From: Sulfitobacter brevis
GTDB taxonomy: Bacteria; Pseudomonadota; Alphaproteobacteria; Rhodobacterales; Rhodobacteraceae
Assembly (NCBI RefSeq): GCF_900112755.1
Contig: NZ_FOMW01000006.1
Location: forward strand, 1 to 64,000
DNA: 64,000 nt
Reading direction: 5' to 3'
This document shows, in pieces, positions 34,427 to 44,038 of this stretch (positions within the stretch are counted from its first letter, which is position 1; every line of letters begins with the position of its first letter). Under the pieces are notes generated by a model. The model had not been told where the DNA came from. It saw only the letters and a list, made by a program, of their open reading frames with translations, and searched no databases. The translations under genes were made by a program, and so were the position numbers.

Positions 34427-35608
34427 ATGACCGATAAACTGCACGCGCGGACCCGCGCCATTCATGACGGCACCCGCCGCAGCCAGTACGGCGAAGTCAG
34501 CGAAGCGTTGTTTCTGACGCAGGGCTTTGTCTATGACAGCGCCGAACATGCCGAACAGCGATTTCTAAAATCCGGACCGGACGAGTTTATTTATGCCCGC
34601 TATGGCAACCCCACAGTCGCGATGTTCGAAGACCGGATTGCCTCGCTGGAGGGGGCCGAGGATGCCTTTGCTACTGCGTCGGGCATGGCGGCAGTATCCG
34701 GTGCGCTCACGTCGATCCTGCGGGCGGGTGACCATGTGGTATCAGCCCGGGCGCTGTTCGGTTCCTGCCTTTATGTGCTGGAGGAAATCCTGACGCGCTA
34801 CGGGGTAGAAGTCACCTTTGTCGATGGTGCCGATCTCGACGCATGGGATGCGGCGATCCGGCCCGACACTAAGGTGGTTTTTTTCGAATCCGTCGCCAAC
34901 CCGACGCTGGATGTGGTGGACATCGAAGCCGTGTCCAAGCTGGCGCATAAGCAAGGCGCGCTGGTCGTGGTTGATAACGTCTTTGCCACACCAGTTTTCT
35001 CAAAGGCAATCTCGCAAGGCGCTGATGTGATTGTTTATTCCGCGACCAAGCATATCGACGGGCAAGGCCGTGTGCTGGGCGGCGTGGTCTTGGGCACGCG
35101 CGACTTTATCCGTGGCACGCTTGAGCCTTACATGAAGCATACCGGCGGCTCGATGAGCCCGTTTAACGCCTGGGTCATGCTCAAGGGGTTGGAAACGATG
35201 AGCCTGCGGGTTCATGCACAAGCCGCTGCCGCACTTGAGGTGGCAAGCGCGCTGGAAGGCCATGCCAAGCTGGCGCGGGTGGTCTATCCGGGGCTGAAAG
35301 GCCATGCCCAGCACGCTTTGGCGATCAAGCAGATGGAGCAGGGCGGCACCGTGATCGCGCTGGATGTGAAAGGCGGCAAAGAGGCCGCGTTCAAGTTCCT
35401 TAACGCGCTGACCATTGGCGTGATTTCCAACAACCTCGGTGATGCAAAAACCATTCTGACCCATCCGGCGACGACAACCCACCAGCGCCTGCCGCAAGAG
35501 CAGAAAGACACGCTGGGCATTACCGACGGTTTAGTGCGTGTCAGCATCGGGCTGGAGCATGCAGGTGACCTGATTGCCGACTTCACTGCCGCGCTTGAGG
35601 CGGTTTAG
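34427..35608 (+). CDS. metZ: O-succinylhomoserine sulfhydrylase
   Basis: A 393-residue PLP enzyme of the Cys/Met metabolism family that makes homocysteine from an acylated homoserine and sulfide. The PLP lysine is in YSATKHIDGQGRVLGG (about residue 205), and ARYGNPTVAMFEDRIASLEG and TASGMAAVSGALTSIL are typical. MetZ is favoured over cystathionine beta-lyase or gamma-synthase by overall sequence and by the SAM-II riboswitch that precedes it. The ATG at 34427 follows AAGGAG by 6 bases; an ATG at 34421 abuts that site and is unlikely. Confidence 0.94.
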   Translation: MTDKLHARTRAIHDGTRRSQYGEVSEALFLTQGFVYDSAEHAEQRFLKSGPDEFIYARYGNPTVAMFEDRIASLEGAEDAFATASGMAAVSGALTSILRAGDHVVSARALFGSCLYVLEEILTRYGVEVTFVDGADLDAWDAAIRPDTKVVFFESVANPTLDVVDIEAVSKLAHKQGALVVVDNVFATPVFSKAISQGADVIVYSATKHIDGQGRVLGGVVLGTRDFIRGTLEPYMKHTGGSMSPFNAWVMLKGLETMSLRVHAQAAAALEVASALEGHAKLARVVYPGLKGHAQHALAIKQMEQGGTVIALDVKGGKEAAFKFLNALTIGVISNNLGDAKTILTHPATTTHQRLPQEQKDTLGITDGLVRVSIGLEHAGDLIADFTAALEAV

Positions 35609-35652
35609 GCCGTATCCGGACGGGCATTTAAGCACAGGGAATGGAAATATGG

Positions 35653-35680
35653 CCACATCCCCCTTAGATTGGGGGTGTGG
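35653..35680 (+). promoter_or_regulatory. Hairpin in the folE2 leader
   Basis: CCACATCCCCC and GGGGGTGTGG form a 10-bp stem with one bulged T and a 7-base loop, directly in front of the folE2 ribosome site (AAGAAGG at 35682-35688). There is no T-run, so it is not a simple terminator. It may control access to the ribosome site; which signal it answers, if any, is unknown. Confidence 0.4.
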
Positions 35681-35697
35681 TAAGAAGGAATCTGCTG

Positions 35698-36792
35698 ATG
35701 AACGTTGTCCCCACGATGCCTGAAAAGGCCGACCGCGCGGCGGCAGAGGCAGCTTTAGCCACGCTCAAGACATGGGCCGCGACCGCCAGCAGCGCCGAGA
35801 TCGCAGCGCTGGATGCCGGTGTTGCGCGCTTGTTGAGTGATGCGGAGCCCTATCCCGCTTTCAGCCGTATCTACCCTGACGATTTCGCGGCGGGGGGCAA
35901 TTATACTTCCACCTTGCCCGATTTGCAGAACGGACCTGCCAGCCTGATCCGTGGATCGCGCCAGCAAATCCAGCATGTGGGTATTTCGAACTTTCGCCTG
36001 CCGATCCGGTTTCAAACCCGCGACGGCGATGCGCTGACGCTCGAGACTTCTGTGACCGGCTCTGTCAGCCTTGAGGCCGACAAAAAGGGCATCAACATGT
36101 CGCGGATCATGCGCAGCTTTTACAAACATGCCGAGGCAACGTTTAGCTTTGAAGTGATCGAAGCGGCGCTGGACGACTATAAGGCAGATTTGGAAAGCCT
36201 TGATGCGCGGATTCAAATGCGCTTCTCTTTCCCGATGAAGATTAACAGCTTACGCTCCGGGCTGAGCGGGTATCAGTATTACGATATCGCGCTGGAATTG
36301 ATCGAGACCGCAGGCCAGCGGCAAAAAATCATCCATCTCGACTATGTCTATTCCAGCACCTGCCCCTGCTCTCTGGAGCTGTCGGAACATGCGCGTTCAA
36401 CACGCGGGCAATTGGCGACGCCGCATTCGCAACGTTCGGTCGCGCGGGTGTCGGTGGTGGTTAATTGCGATGAGGATTGTCTGTGGTTCGAGGACCTGAT
36501 CGAAGCCTGCCGCCGTGCGGTGCCGACCGAAACGCAGGTGATGGTGAAGCGCGAGGATGAACAAGCCTTTGCCGAGTTGAACGCCGCCAATCCGATCTTT
36601 GTCGAAGACGCGGCGCGGCTGTTCTGCGAGCAATTGCTGGCCGAAGCACGTGTTGGTGATTTTCGCATCGTGGCCAGCCATCAAGAAAGCCTGCACAGCC
36701 ATGATGCCATTTCGATTCTTACCGAGGGGCCGACTTTCGCCGCGCGAAGCATTGATCCCAAGCTGTTCAACACTCTGTTCCACGTCGGCTAA
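35698..36792 (+). CDS. folE2: GTP cyclohydrolase I, FolE2 type
   Basis: A 364-residue GTP cyclohydrolase IB (COG1469), which makes dihydroneopterin triphosphate for folate (and queuosine-type) pathways and can use metals other than zinc. Typical segments are HVGISNFRLPIRFQTRDGD, SFYKHAEATFSFEVIEAALDD, and YSSTCPCSLELSEHARST with the key Cys, followed by PHSQRSVARVSVVV. The ATG at 35698 follows AAGAAGGA; a GTG at 35677 lies inside the leader hairpin. Folate genes folB and folP occur 15 kb downstream. Confidence 0.94.
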   Translation: MNVVPTMPEKADRAAAEAALATLKTWAATASSAEIAALDAGVARLLSDAEPYPAFSRIYPDDFAAGGNYTSTLPDLQNGPASLIRGSRQQIQHVGISNFRLPIRFQTRDGDALTLETSVTGSVSLEADKKGINMSRIMRSFYKHAEATFSFEVIEAALDDYKADLESLDARIQMRFSFPMKINSLRSGLSGYQYYDIALELIETAGQRQKIIHLDYVYSSTCPCSLELSEHARSTRGQLATPHSQRSVARVSVVVNCDEDCLWFEDLIEACRRAVPTETQVMVKREDEQAFAELNAANPIFVEDAARLFCEQLLAEARVGDFRIVASHQESLHSHDAISILTEGPTFAARSIDPKLFNTLFHVG

Positions 36793-37042
36793 TCCGGCGC
36801 GGGAACGGGACATCTGCGCCGCTCCTCCTCTAGTGAGCTATGCCGCCAGCGCGGGGCCGTTTTCCGCCTGCGTTGGTGCTTTTCGCGCGTGAAACCGCGC
36901 AAAATCTAGCCACTGTGGCATCCAAGCCCTGCAAAAACCGCCGAACGGCTATGCAAATTCAGGGGTACTGCTGCGCTGCGGCATTGCCTATCTGAGGGTC
37001 ACGAACACAGCAATGAGACCAACGGAAAGCAAGGTACTCAAA

Positions 37043-37282
37043 ATGACTTATCAGACACCCACAGCCCCCGCATCCTTCGGCGGCACCGTGCACGGCCTTC
37101 TGGCCAGCGTCGGCGGTTTCTTCCGCGCGCTCGGTCGCGCGATTGAAGTGAACTCCACCGCTCAAAAGCGTCTGGACACAGTGCGCCGCTTGCAGGGCAA
37201 GACAGATGTTGAACTGGCTGCCATTGGCGTAAAGCGCGAAGACATCGTGCACCACGTTTTCAAAGACCTCTACTACATCTAA
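37043..37282 (+). CDS. DUF1127 small protein
   Basis: A 79-residue protein ending in the DUF1127/YjiS motif: TVRRLQGKTDVELAAIGVKR, then EDIVHHVFKDLYY. Alphaproteobacterial DUF1127 proteins are small, basic and often stress-induced; one of them, CcaF1 of Rhodobacter sphaeroides, binds RNA and affects RNA turnover. Whether this one does is inference. The start at 37043 has AAGG upstream. It stands alone; a perfect 16-base palindrome (37303-37318) follows but has no T-run. Confidence 0.88.
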   Translation: MTYQTPTAPASFGGTVHGLLASVGGFFRALGRAIEVNSTAQKRLDTVRRLQGKTDVELAAIGVKREDIVHHVFKDLYYI

Positions 37283-37436
37283 GTCACTACCAATATCCGA
37301 AACAGCCCGCGCGGGCTGATCCTATAACGATCAACGGCTCGGGTTTGTGTTTGGAATTCAGACACACCGGGCCGTTTTCATGTCTGGCGTCCGGTGGTCG
37401 CTTGACACCGCGCGCGGCCCAAGCCAACGCTGCGGC

Positions 37437-38885
37437 ATGTTTGATATGCGCCCCGTCGGATATGTGGTTGGCCTGCTGGTGGCGGTATTGGGCCTTGCCA
37501 TGATTGTCCCCATGTTGGTGGACCTTGCCCAGGGGCGGGGCCATGCCATCGTGTTTTTGCAGACCATGCTGATCACCACTTTGGGCGGCAGCATGATTGC
37601 GCTGGCCTGTGCCAATGGCGTGAAATCCGGCCTGACGATCCAGCAGACCTTTTTGTTGACCACCAGCATCTGGATATTGTTGCCGGTCTTCGGGGCCTTG
37701 CCGTTTATGCTCGGCGCGCCTGCCTCCAGCTTTACCGATGCGGTATTCGAGGCGATGTCGGGGCTGACGACCACGGGTGCCACGGTGCTGACGGGGCTCG
37801 ACGATATGCCCAAGGGCTTGCTGATCTGGCGCGGTATTCTGCAATGGCTTGGCGGCATCGGTATCATCGTTGTGGCGATGGTGTTTCTGCCCGAACTCAA
37901 GGTCGGGGGTATGCAGATTTTTAAGTCGGAGGCCTTTGATACCTTTGGCAAAATTCTGCCGCGTGCTGGTCAGATCGCGACCCAGATCTCGGTGATTTAT
38001 GTCTGGCTGACGCTGGCTTGCGTATTGAGCTATCTGGCGTTGGGGATGAACACGTTCGACGCGACCGTGCATGCGCTGACCACGATCTCGACAGGGGGTT
38101 TTTCGAATTATGATGCCTCCTTCGGCGCGTTTTCGGGCCGTATGGAATACGTCGCTTCGATCTTCATGATCCTCGCGGCCTTGCCATTTGCGCGCTACGT
38201 CCAGTTGGTCAACGGCAATATGACCGCGCTGCACCGTGATCCGCAGGTCAAAGGCTTTGTCGCGACGATTGCCGTGCTGGTGGCGATTATCTTCGTCGCT
38301 TTGCAGCACGTTTTTCCACAGCACTGGGAGCAGTCGTTCCGCGAGGCTCTGTTCAACATCACCTCGATCATCTCTGGTACCGGCTATGCCTCGGTCGACT
38401 ATATGCAATGGGGCAGCTTCGCGGTTGCGATGTTCTTTTTCATCGGATTGATTGGCGGCTGCGCGGGTTCGACCGCCTGTTCAATCAAGATTTTCCGCTA
38501 TCAGATTCTATTTGCTTCAGTCCGCACTCAGCTGCGCCGGATCAGATCACCGCACGGCATTTTTACGCCGCGCTATGCGGGACGCCCGATTGCGGCGGAT
38601 GTGCTGACCTCCGTGATGTCGTTTTTCATGTTCTTCGTCGTCACCTTGGGCCTTGTCGCCGTAGCGCTCAGCATGACCGGACTTGATTTTGTCACCTCGA
38701 TTTCGGGGGCAGGGGCGGCCTTGGCCAATATCGGCCCCGGGCTGGGTGATATTATCGGTCCGGCTGGCAACTTCAGCACCCTTAACGACACTGCCAAATG
38801 GATTCTGACCGCCGCCATGCTGATTGGCCGGTTGGAATTGATGGCCGTCTATGTCCTACTTACCGTCAAATTCTGGAGAGCCTGA
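37437..38885 (+). CDS. trkH: TrkH-family potassium uptake protein
   Basis: A 482-residue membrane subunit of the Trk potassium system. Four selectivity-loop regions can be seen: AMSGLTTTGATVLTG, ALTTISTGGFSNYDA, ITSIISGTGYASVDY and LANIGPGLGDIIGPAG, each with the key glycine, amid about ten membrane segments. TrkH needs the cytoplasmic TrkA gate, which is not in this window. I start at 37437 (MFDMRPVGY); a longer frame is open but not part of the family. Its stop overlaps the next start (TGATG). Confidence 0.93.
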   Translation: MFDMRPVGYVVGLLVAVLGLAMIVPMLVDLAQGRGHAIVFLQTMLITTLGGSMIALACANGVKSGLTIQQTFLLTTSIWILLPVFGALPFMLGAPASSFTDAVFEAMSGLTTTGATVLTGLDDMPKGLLIWRGILQWLGGIGIIVVAMVFLPELKVGGMQIFKSEAFDTFGKILPRAGQIATQISVIYVWLTLACVLSYLALGMNTFDATVHALTTISTGGFSNYDASFGAFSGRMEYVASIFMILAALPFARYVQLVNGNMTALHRDPQVKGFVATIAVLVAIIFVALQHVFPQHWEQSFREALFNITSIISGTGYASVDYMQWGSFAVAMFFFIGLIGGCAGSTACSIKIFRYQILFASVRTQLRRIRSPHGIFTPRYAGRPIAADVLTSVMSFFMFFVVTLGLVAVALSMTGLDFVTSISGAGAALANIGPGLGDIIGPAGNFSTLNDTAKWILTAAMLIGRLELMAVYVLLTVKFWRA

Positions 38886-40483
38886 TGCCCGATACCACCA
38901 CAAGACCCCTTGGGGCGCAGATATCCCACATGCTCAAGGCACGCGGTGTCGAGGTGATTTTCGGCATTCCGGGCGTGCATAACCAAGAGATGTATCGCGG
39001 CATCGAAGAGGCGGGCATCACTCATGTGCTGGCACGTCACGAGCAGGGCGCAGGCTTCATGGCCGACGGTTACGCCCGCGCCACGGGCAACCCCGGCGTG
39101 GCCTATGTGATCACCGGCCCCGGGGTGTGCAATATCATGACACCGATGGGGCAGGCCTATTCAGATAGCGTGCCGATGCTGGTGATTTCTTCCTGTCTGG
39201 ACGAGACCTCGGCGCGGCGCGGCCAGCTCCACCAGATGAAAGACCAACGTGCAGCCGCCGAGACCGTTTGCGACTGGTCCGAAGAGGCCCGCAGCGCCGA
39301 GGCTGCCTATGCGCTGGTCGATCGCGCCTTGGCTGAATTCACCGCACAGCGCCCGCGCCCCAAACACCTTCAGGTGCCGATTGCCTTGTTGGAGGCTGAG
39401 GCGGACGCCGCCCCCGCCAAGATGAGCCATACCCGCCAAGCGGGCGTCACCTCAACCGATTTGACCGATGCTGTGCAAGTTTTGGAAAAGGCCCGCCGAC
39501 CGCTGTTCATCTTTGGCGGCGGGGCGCGAAACGGCTCGGACAGCGCGCGGAAGTTGGTTGAGAAACTCGGCGCTGCCAGTTTCTGTACCTATGCTGGGCG
39601 CGGCATTATTGGTGCTGGCGATCCGCTGTATTTCGGCAGCTACCTTGCCAAACCGGGCAGTGCGGATGTGATTGCCCGCGCCGATGCGGTGATTGCCGTG
39701 GGCACCGAACTGGCTGAAGTTGATATGTGGCGCGCGCATTTGGGGCATGACTGCCCGATGGTGCGGGTCGATCTCGACCCAGAAGTGCTCGCCGATCCGG
39801 CGCGTGCCGAGGTCCACGTGCAGGCCGATGCAGCAGAATTCCTTGCGGGTTTGCTGGAGGCGTTCGAACGGGATGCAGGTCGCAAGACCGGCTGGACCGC
39901 GAAAGAAGTCACCACCGCGCGCGCCAAGTGGCGCAGTGAGGTCGATGCCGAATACCCCGGCGTGGTGCGGGTCGCCGATGCTCTGCGGGATTGCCTGCCG
40001 GGCGACGCGATGATCTATTCCGATATGACGCAATTCGCCTACGCCGCCAAGGAAGTGTGGGACATGCCGCAGCCCGGTCATTGGCATCACCCCTACGGCT
40101 TTGGCACACTGGGCTATGCGCTGCCTGCGGCCATCGGCGGCGCAATCGGGCGCAAAGGCAAGCCGACGGTTTCGATCATGGGCGACTACGGGTTCCACTA
40201 TACTATGCAAGAGCTTGGCGTCGCGGTGGAGCTTGGCCTGCCGATCCCGATTATCTTGTGGGACAACGGCAAGCTCGGCGCGATTGAGGCGAGCATGGTC
40301 AGCGCCCAGATCGCCCCCAACGCAGTGGTCGCGCGTAATCCCGATTTTGTAAAACTGGCCGAAGCATTCGGGGCGGCAGCGGTGGCACCGAAATCATTGG
40401 CCGAGATGCAAAAGGCAGTGCAGGCCGCGTTATCGGCCAGCGGTCCAACCTTGATCTATGTGACGCCCGCTATCGCGGATTGA
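38885..40483 (+). CDS. ThDP-dependent decarboxylase, 5-guanidino-2-oxopentanoate type
   Basis: A 532-residue thiamin-diphosphate enzyme of the acetolactate-synthase fold. The catalytic Glu is in LARHEQGAGFMADGYA, the central domain starts near residue 190, and the ThDP/Mg site is MGDYGFHYTMQELG with WDNGKLGAIEASM. It most resembles AruI-type decarboxylases, which act on 2-oxoarginine in the arginine transaminase pathway; the substrate cannot be proven from sequence and the rest of that pathway is not here. One-base overlap with trkH gives translational coupling with no evident functional link. Confidence 0.82.
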   Translation: MPDTTTRPLGAQISHMLKARGVEVIFGIPGVHNQEMYRGIEEAGITHVLARHEQGAGFMADGYARATGNPGVAYVITGPGVCNIMTPMGQAYSDSVPMLVISSCLDETSARRGQLHQMKDQRAAAETVCDWSEEARSAEAAYALVDRALAEFTAQRPRPKHLQVPIALLEAEADAAPAKMSHTRQAGVTSTDLTDAVQVLEKARRPLFIFGGGARNGSDSARKLVEKLGAASFCTYAGRGIIGAGDPLYFGSYLAKPGSADVIARADAVIAVGTELAEVDMWRAHLGHDCPMVRVDLDPEVLADPARAEVHVQADAAEFLAGLLEAFERDAGRKTGWTAKEVTTARAKWRSEVDAEYPGVVRVADALRDCLPGDAMIYSDMTQFAYAAKEVWDMPQPGHWHHPYGFGTLGYALPAAIGGAIGRKGKPTVSIMGDYGFHYTMQELGVAVELGLPIPIILWDNGKLGAIEASMVSAQIAPNAVVARNPDFVKLAEAFGAAAVAPKSLAEMQKAVQAALSASGPTLIYVTPAIAD

Positions 40484-40509
40484 TCACTGATCGATAAGAA
40501 AAACGAGAG

Positions 40510-40536
40510 GCGGGCTTTCTAAACCAGAAAGCCCGC
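40510..40536 (-). terminator. Rho-independent terminator
   Basis: A perfect 11-bp stem, GCGGGCTTTCT and AGAAAGCCCGC, with a 5-base loop, lies between two convergent genes. The T-run (CGTTTTTCTTAT) follows on the minus strand, so it primarily ends the leftward protease-fold gene; it may also slow rightward transcripts of the decarboxylase. Confidence 0.88.
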
Positions 40537-40546
40537 TCCTGTCCGT

Positions 40547-42376
40547 TTACTCCCAGCAGCTTACCAGCACGGTCATGCTCTGCGCCGAAATTGTCAGGTC
40601 ACGTGGCGCCATTGTGGTGCCGCTGTCGGAGGTGGTCAGGGTGATCCCTGCCTTCGCAGCCGCATCGGTGATGGCGTCGCCTGCAAGGGCGAAGGCCACA
40701 TCGCCCGGTAATTGTTTGTCGCCTTCCGGCTGTGGCAACAACATACCCACTACATTGCCGTTGGCATCAAACACAGGGCCGCCCGCATCCCCCGATTGCG
40801 CCTTGATTTCAAGGCGGTTCAGATGGGTCTCGCCCGCCAGCCCGCGCAGATCGGCAAAGGTGCCAAAAGTCAGCGTCGCGGCGCTCAAGACGCCCTCATA
40901 GGAAAACCCAGCGACCGAGACTTCGGATTGCAACCGTGGCACGCCGGTGCTGAAGCGGGCAACCGCCAGCGGGGCCAGCGTCTTGCGTGGCTTCAGAATG
41001 GCGATGCCCTTGGCGGTGTCATCGGCGATGACGTCAGCCTCGGTGTCTTCGTCCAGCGTCAGCCGTGAGCAGGCCTGCACAGTCTCCGACGTGGTCACGA
41101 CACTGCCTGCAGCGTCCACATAAAAGCCGGAACGCGAGATTTTCGGTTTGCGGATTTGCAAGCCGGCGACAAGGTCGATGGCCTGACCGTCATCCGCGCC
41201 CGCCGCGGCATCCAACACACCTGGCAGGCGCACAAGACTTTTAGACATCTCGCTGATCACGCGGCGGCGGCGGTCTTCGTCACCCGCTGGCCAGATCAGA
41301 GTGAACCCTTTGATCTGCCCGTCCTGCAACGAAACCTGGGTCTGGCTGATGACGCTGCCATTTTCGCCGACCAGCTCGAACGAAGTGCTCTTGCGCTCGC
41401 GCGGGCCGTTCAGCGGCACGATTTCCAAGGTTTGCATGATATCATAGAGACCCGACAGAGTGTCTTGATTGCCAGCCTGACTGATCAACAACACCCGCAC
41501 GCCCAGATCGCCAGTGGCGTTGTAATGGGCAAAGGGCGGCTCATATTCGGCAAAGGTCACCTCGGCGGTGGGCATGATGATCTCGATGCCCGCGCTTTCG
41601 TCACGTACCAGTTCAAGACCAAGCCCGTCGAGTACGGCATTATACTGTTTGGCAAGGGCCGCACGCTGCACCGTGGTCAAGATGCCGGTCACGTCATAGC
41701 CGTTGGCCTCCTGCCACGCTGCCATCGAATTACGGGTGCCGCGCCCGAAGGCACCATCAATCGCGGCATTATAAAACCCCGCCCATTGCAAAGCTGTTTG
41801 CAAACCCTTGCGGTCTTCACTGGTCAGCGCACGTTCGCTGGCCTGTGCTTCTAGCGGGGTTTCATCCGCAGGCTCGCGCTCGGGGGCAGGTGGGGGTGTG
41901 GCTTCAGCGACAAGGTTCGCGGGCTGTTCGGTCGCCGTATCGTCCGTAGCCGTATCGGGTGCCGTTTCTTGCGCCGTCTCGGTGCCACCCAAATTGGCCG
42001 GTGGCTCAATGACCCCACGGCTCAGCACATTGGCACCCACGGGCCAGAACTGCTGCCGGAAACGGTCGGACAGCTGGACAAAGCTGTCGCGCGGCACCAA
42101 ACCGTCACGGCGATAGGCGCGCAAAACAGCCTCGGCGTCGTCACGTGCATAGGGGCCTACGGCAATGCCATACCATCCGCTGCCCAAGGCGAAACCGTTC
42201 ACATCCTGTAGCAGGGTGCTATAGGCCCGCGCGCGGTCGGTCGCTTCGGCCAGACTGGGCTGTGCCTCGATCTGTACCCAGACCACGTCATCGGCGGATT
42301 GCGCCTGTAAGGGCTGGGCCAGCACCACCAAAAAGGTCAGGACCGGGGCCAACAGGGCAAATAGGGTACGCGGCAT
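40547..42376 (-). CDS. Exported peptidoglycan-binding protein with inactive trypsin fold
   Basis: A 609-residue secreted protein. Signal peptide (APVLTFLVVLAQPLQAQS), a SPOR-like segment (VWVQIEAQPSLAEATDRARA to AVGPYARDDAEAVLRAYRRD, residues 33-95), a Pro/Glu/Thr-rich linker, a PG_binding_1 domain (LQTALQWAGFYNAAIDGAFG, about 190-250), a middle domain, then a trypsin-like domain from about 435. In that last domain the serine site reads SGDAGGPVFD (Ala531 instead of Ser) and the histidine site reads VVTTSETV with no His, so it should not be a protease. It may bind peptides or act as a scaffold in the envelope. Confidence 0.85.
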   Translation of the reverse strand: MPRTLFALLAPVLTFLVVLAQPLQAQSADDVVWVQIEAQPSLAEATDRARAYSTLLQDVNGFALGSGWYGIAVGPYARDDAEAVLRAYRRDGLVPRDSFVQLSDRFRQQFWPVGANVLSRGVIEPPANLGGTETAQETAPDTATDDTATEQPANLVAEATPPPAPEREPADETPLEAQASERALTSEDRKGLQTALQWAGFYNAAIDGAFGRGTRNSMAAWQEANGYDVTGILTTVQRAALAKQYNAVLDGLGLELVRDESAGIEIIMPTAEVTFAEYEPPFAHYNATGDLGVRVLLISQAGNQDTLSGLYDIMQTLEIVPLNGPRERKSTSFELVGENGSVISQTQVSLQDGQIKGFTLIWPAGDEDRRRRVISEMSKSLVRLPGVLDAAAGADDGQAIDLVAGLQIRKPKISRSGFYVDAAGSVVTTSETVQACSRLTLDEDTEADVIADDTAKGIAILKPRKTLAPLAVARFSTGVPRLQSEVSVAGFSYEGVLSAATLTFGTFADLRGLAGETHLNRLEIKAQSGDAGGPVFDANGNVVGMLLPQPEGDKQLPGDVAFALAGDAITDAAAKAGITLTTSDSGTTMAPRDLTISAQSMTVLVSCWE

Positions 42377-42531
42377 CAGGTTATGGGCTCTCTGCAATTT
42401 TGATCCGGCGCAGATAAGCAGGAATGCACCCTGAACACCATCGGTTTTGACGCGCAGAATATCACAAAGCCGCAATTGACCCCACCTTGCCACAGCCGTA
42501 GGTAAGACCCGCGTAATCAAAGGTGCCTGAC

Positions 42532-43470
42532 ATGAAAAAGAACCAGAACGCCCCGCGTTCCTTCCAAGCGATTATTCTGGCGTTGCAGAACTATTGGGCA
42601 ACCCAGGGCTGTGCCATTCTACAGCCCTATGACATGGAAGTGGGTGCTGGCACCTTTCACCCGGCGACCACGCTGCGCAGCTTGGGCGCGCAACCATGGG
42701 CCGCGGCCTATGTGCAGCCCTCGCGCCGCCCTACCGACGGGCGCTATGGCGAGAATCCTAACCGTTTGCAGCACTACTACCAGTATCAGGTGCTGATCAA
42801 ACCAAGCCCGCCGAACCTTCAGGATCTCTACCTCGGCTCGCTGGACGCCATTGGCATCGACATGGAGCTGCATGACATCCGCTTTGTCGAGGACGACTGG
42901 GAAAGCCCGACTTTGGGCGCTTGGGGCCTTGGTTGGGAAGTCTGGTGTGACGGCATGGAAGTCAGCCAGTTCACCTATTTCCAGCAGGTCGGCGGCCATG
43001 ATTGCACCCCCGTCTCGGGTGAGCTGACCTATGGGTTGGAGCGTTTGGCGATGTATGTGCTCGGCGTAGATCATGTGATGGACATGCCGTTCAACGACCC
43101 CGATGCAATGATCCCGCTGACCTACGCGGACGTCTTTAAACAAACCGAGGAAGAATACGCGCGCTGGAACTTTGACACCGCAAACACCGATGTGTTGCTG
43201 CGCCAGTTCGAAGAGGCCGAGGCCCATTGTAAGGTGATCCTCGACCAGCCCGCCATGGACCCAAAAACCGGCAAGCGCATCATCATGGTGCATCCGGCCT
43301 ATGATCAATGCATCAAGGCCAGCCATATGTTCAACCTGCTCGACGCGCGCGGCGTAATTTCGGTGACAGAGCGGCAGGCCTATATCGGGCGGGTGCGGGC
43401 ACTGGCCAAGATGTGCGCCGATGCCTTCGTGCAAACCCGCGCTGGCGGCTGGCAGGGTGACGCAGCGTGA
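42532..43470 (+). CDS. glyQ: Glycine-tRNA ligase alpha subunit
   Basis: A 312-residue class II synthetase subunit of the bacterial alpha2beta2 glycyl-tRNA synthetase. Motifs include [38 protein letters not shown] and [20 protein letters not shown], all highly conserved. The ATG at 42532 has AAAGG nine bases before it; an in-frame GTG nine bases upstream is less likely. The beta subunit gene glyS is 1.6 kb further on, separated by two membrane-protein genes. Confidence 0.97.
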   Translation: MKKNQNAPRSFQAIILALQNYWATQGCAILQPYDMEVGAGTFHPATTLRSLGAQPWAAAYVQPSRRPTDGRYGENPNRLQHYYQYQVLIKPSPPNLQDLYLGSLDAIGIDMELHDIRFVEDDWESPTLGAWGLGWEVWCDGMEVSQFTYFQQVGGHDCTPVSGELTYGLERLAMYVLGVDHVMDMPFNDPDAMIPLTYADVFKQTEEEYARWNFDTANTDVLLRQFEEAEAHCKVILDQPAMDPKTGKRIIMVHPAYDQCIKASHMFNLLDARGVISVTERQAYIGRVRALAKMCADAFVQTRAGGWQGDAA

Positions 43471-43513
43471 GTGATCTGCAACAGCGTGGACGCGTCACGT
43501 CAGAGGCCAACCG

Positions 43514-44038
43514 ATGAACGGTAGAATCGTAGGAATCGTTATTTTGCTATCGGCATTGATTGCGGGCGCGGCCCTTTACTACGCGCAGATATACGGGTTC
43601 TACGACGAAGTCTCGGCGCAGGCCGCCGAGGTGGAGCTTGTTTCGGTCGGGTCCAACCTGCCCGAGGCGATCGTCGCGGATGGTGTTTCGGCCATCGATG
43701 CCGACAGCTCGCCAATCCGCTACCGCGCCTGCTTTACCACACCGCTCAGCCTTGCCATGCTCAGCGAAACCTATGTGCTCACCGATCACGCCACGCCGCG
43801 CAACGCGCCGCGCTGGTTTGATTGCTTTGATGCCGCAGCCATCGGGGCCGAGATCGAAGCGGGCACGGCGCTGACCTTTCTCGGCGGCAAGAACGTGCAC
43901 TTCGGCGTCGACCGGATTGTCGCGATCACCGATGACGGGCGCGGTTATGTCTGGCACGAGCTGAACGACTGCGGCGAGAAATCCTATGACGGCACCGTGG
44001 TCGGCGAGACGTGCCCCGAGCGGCCCCAGTCAGAGTAA
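43514..44038 (+). CDS. Membrane-anchored protein between glyQ and glyS
   Basis: A 174-residue protein with one N-terminal membrane anchor (IVGIVILLSALIAGAALYY) and a periplasmic domain. The soluble part has RYRACFTTPLSLAMLSETYV, RWFDCFDAAAIGAEIEAGTA and a C-terminal Cys pair in ELNDCGEKSYDGTVVGETCP. Homologues sit beside glyQ in Roseobacter-group genomes (annotated DUF6446 as I recall, not certain). Its function is unknown; the persistent location may reflect shared transcription with the synthetase genes. Confidence 0.78.
   Translation: MNGRIVGIVILLSALIAGAALYYAQIYGFYDEVSAQAAEVELVSVGSNLPEAIVADGVSAIDADSSPIRYRACFTTPLSLAMLSETYVLTDHATPRNAPRWFDCFDAAAIGAEIEAGTALTFLGGKNVHFGVDRIVAITDDGRGYVWHELNDCGEKSYDGTVVGETCPERPQSE

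Noticed and set aside
37303..37318. Perfect palindrome CAGCCCGCGCGGGCTG after the DUF1127 gene
   Set aside because: It could form a hairpin but has no T-run, so it is not listed as a terminator; a factor-dependent role cannot be excluded.
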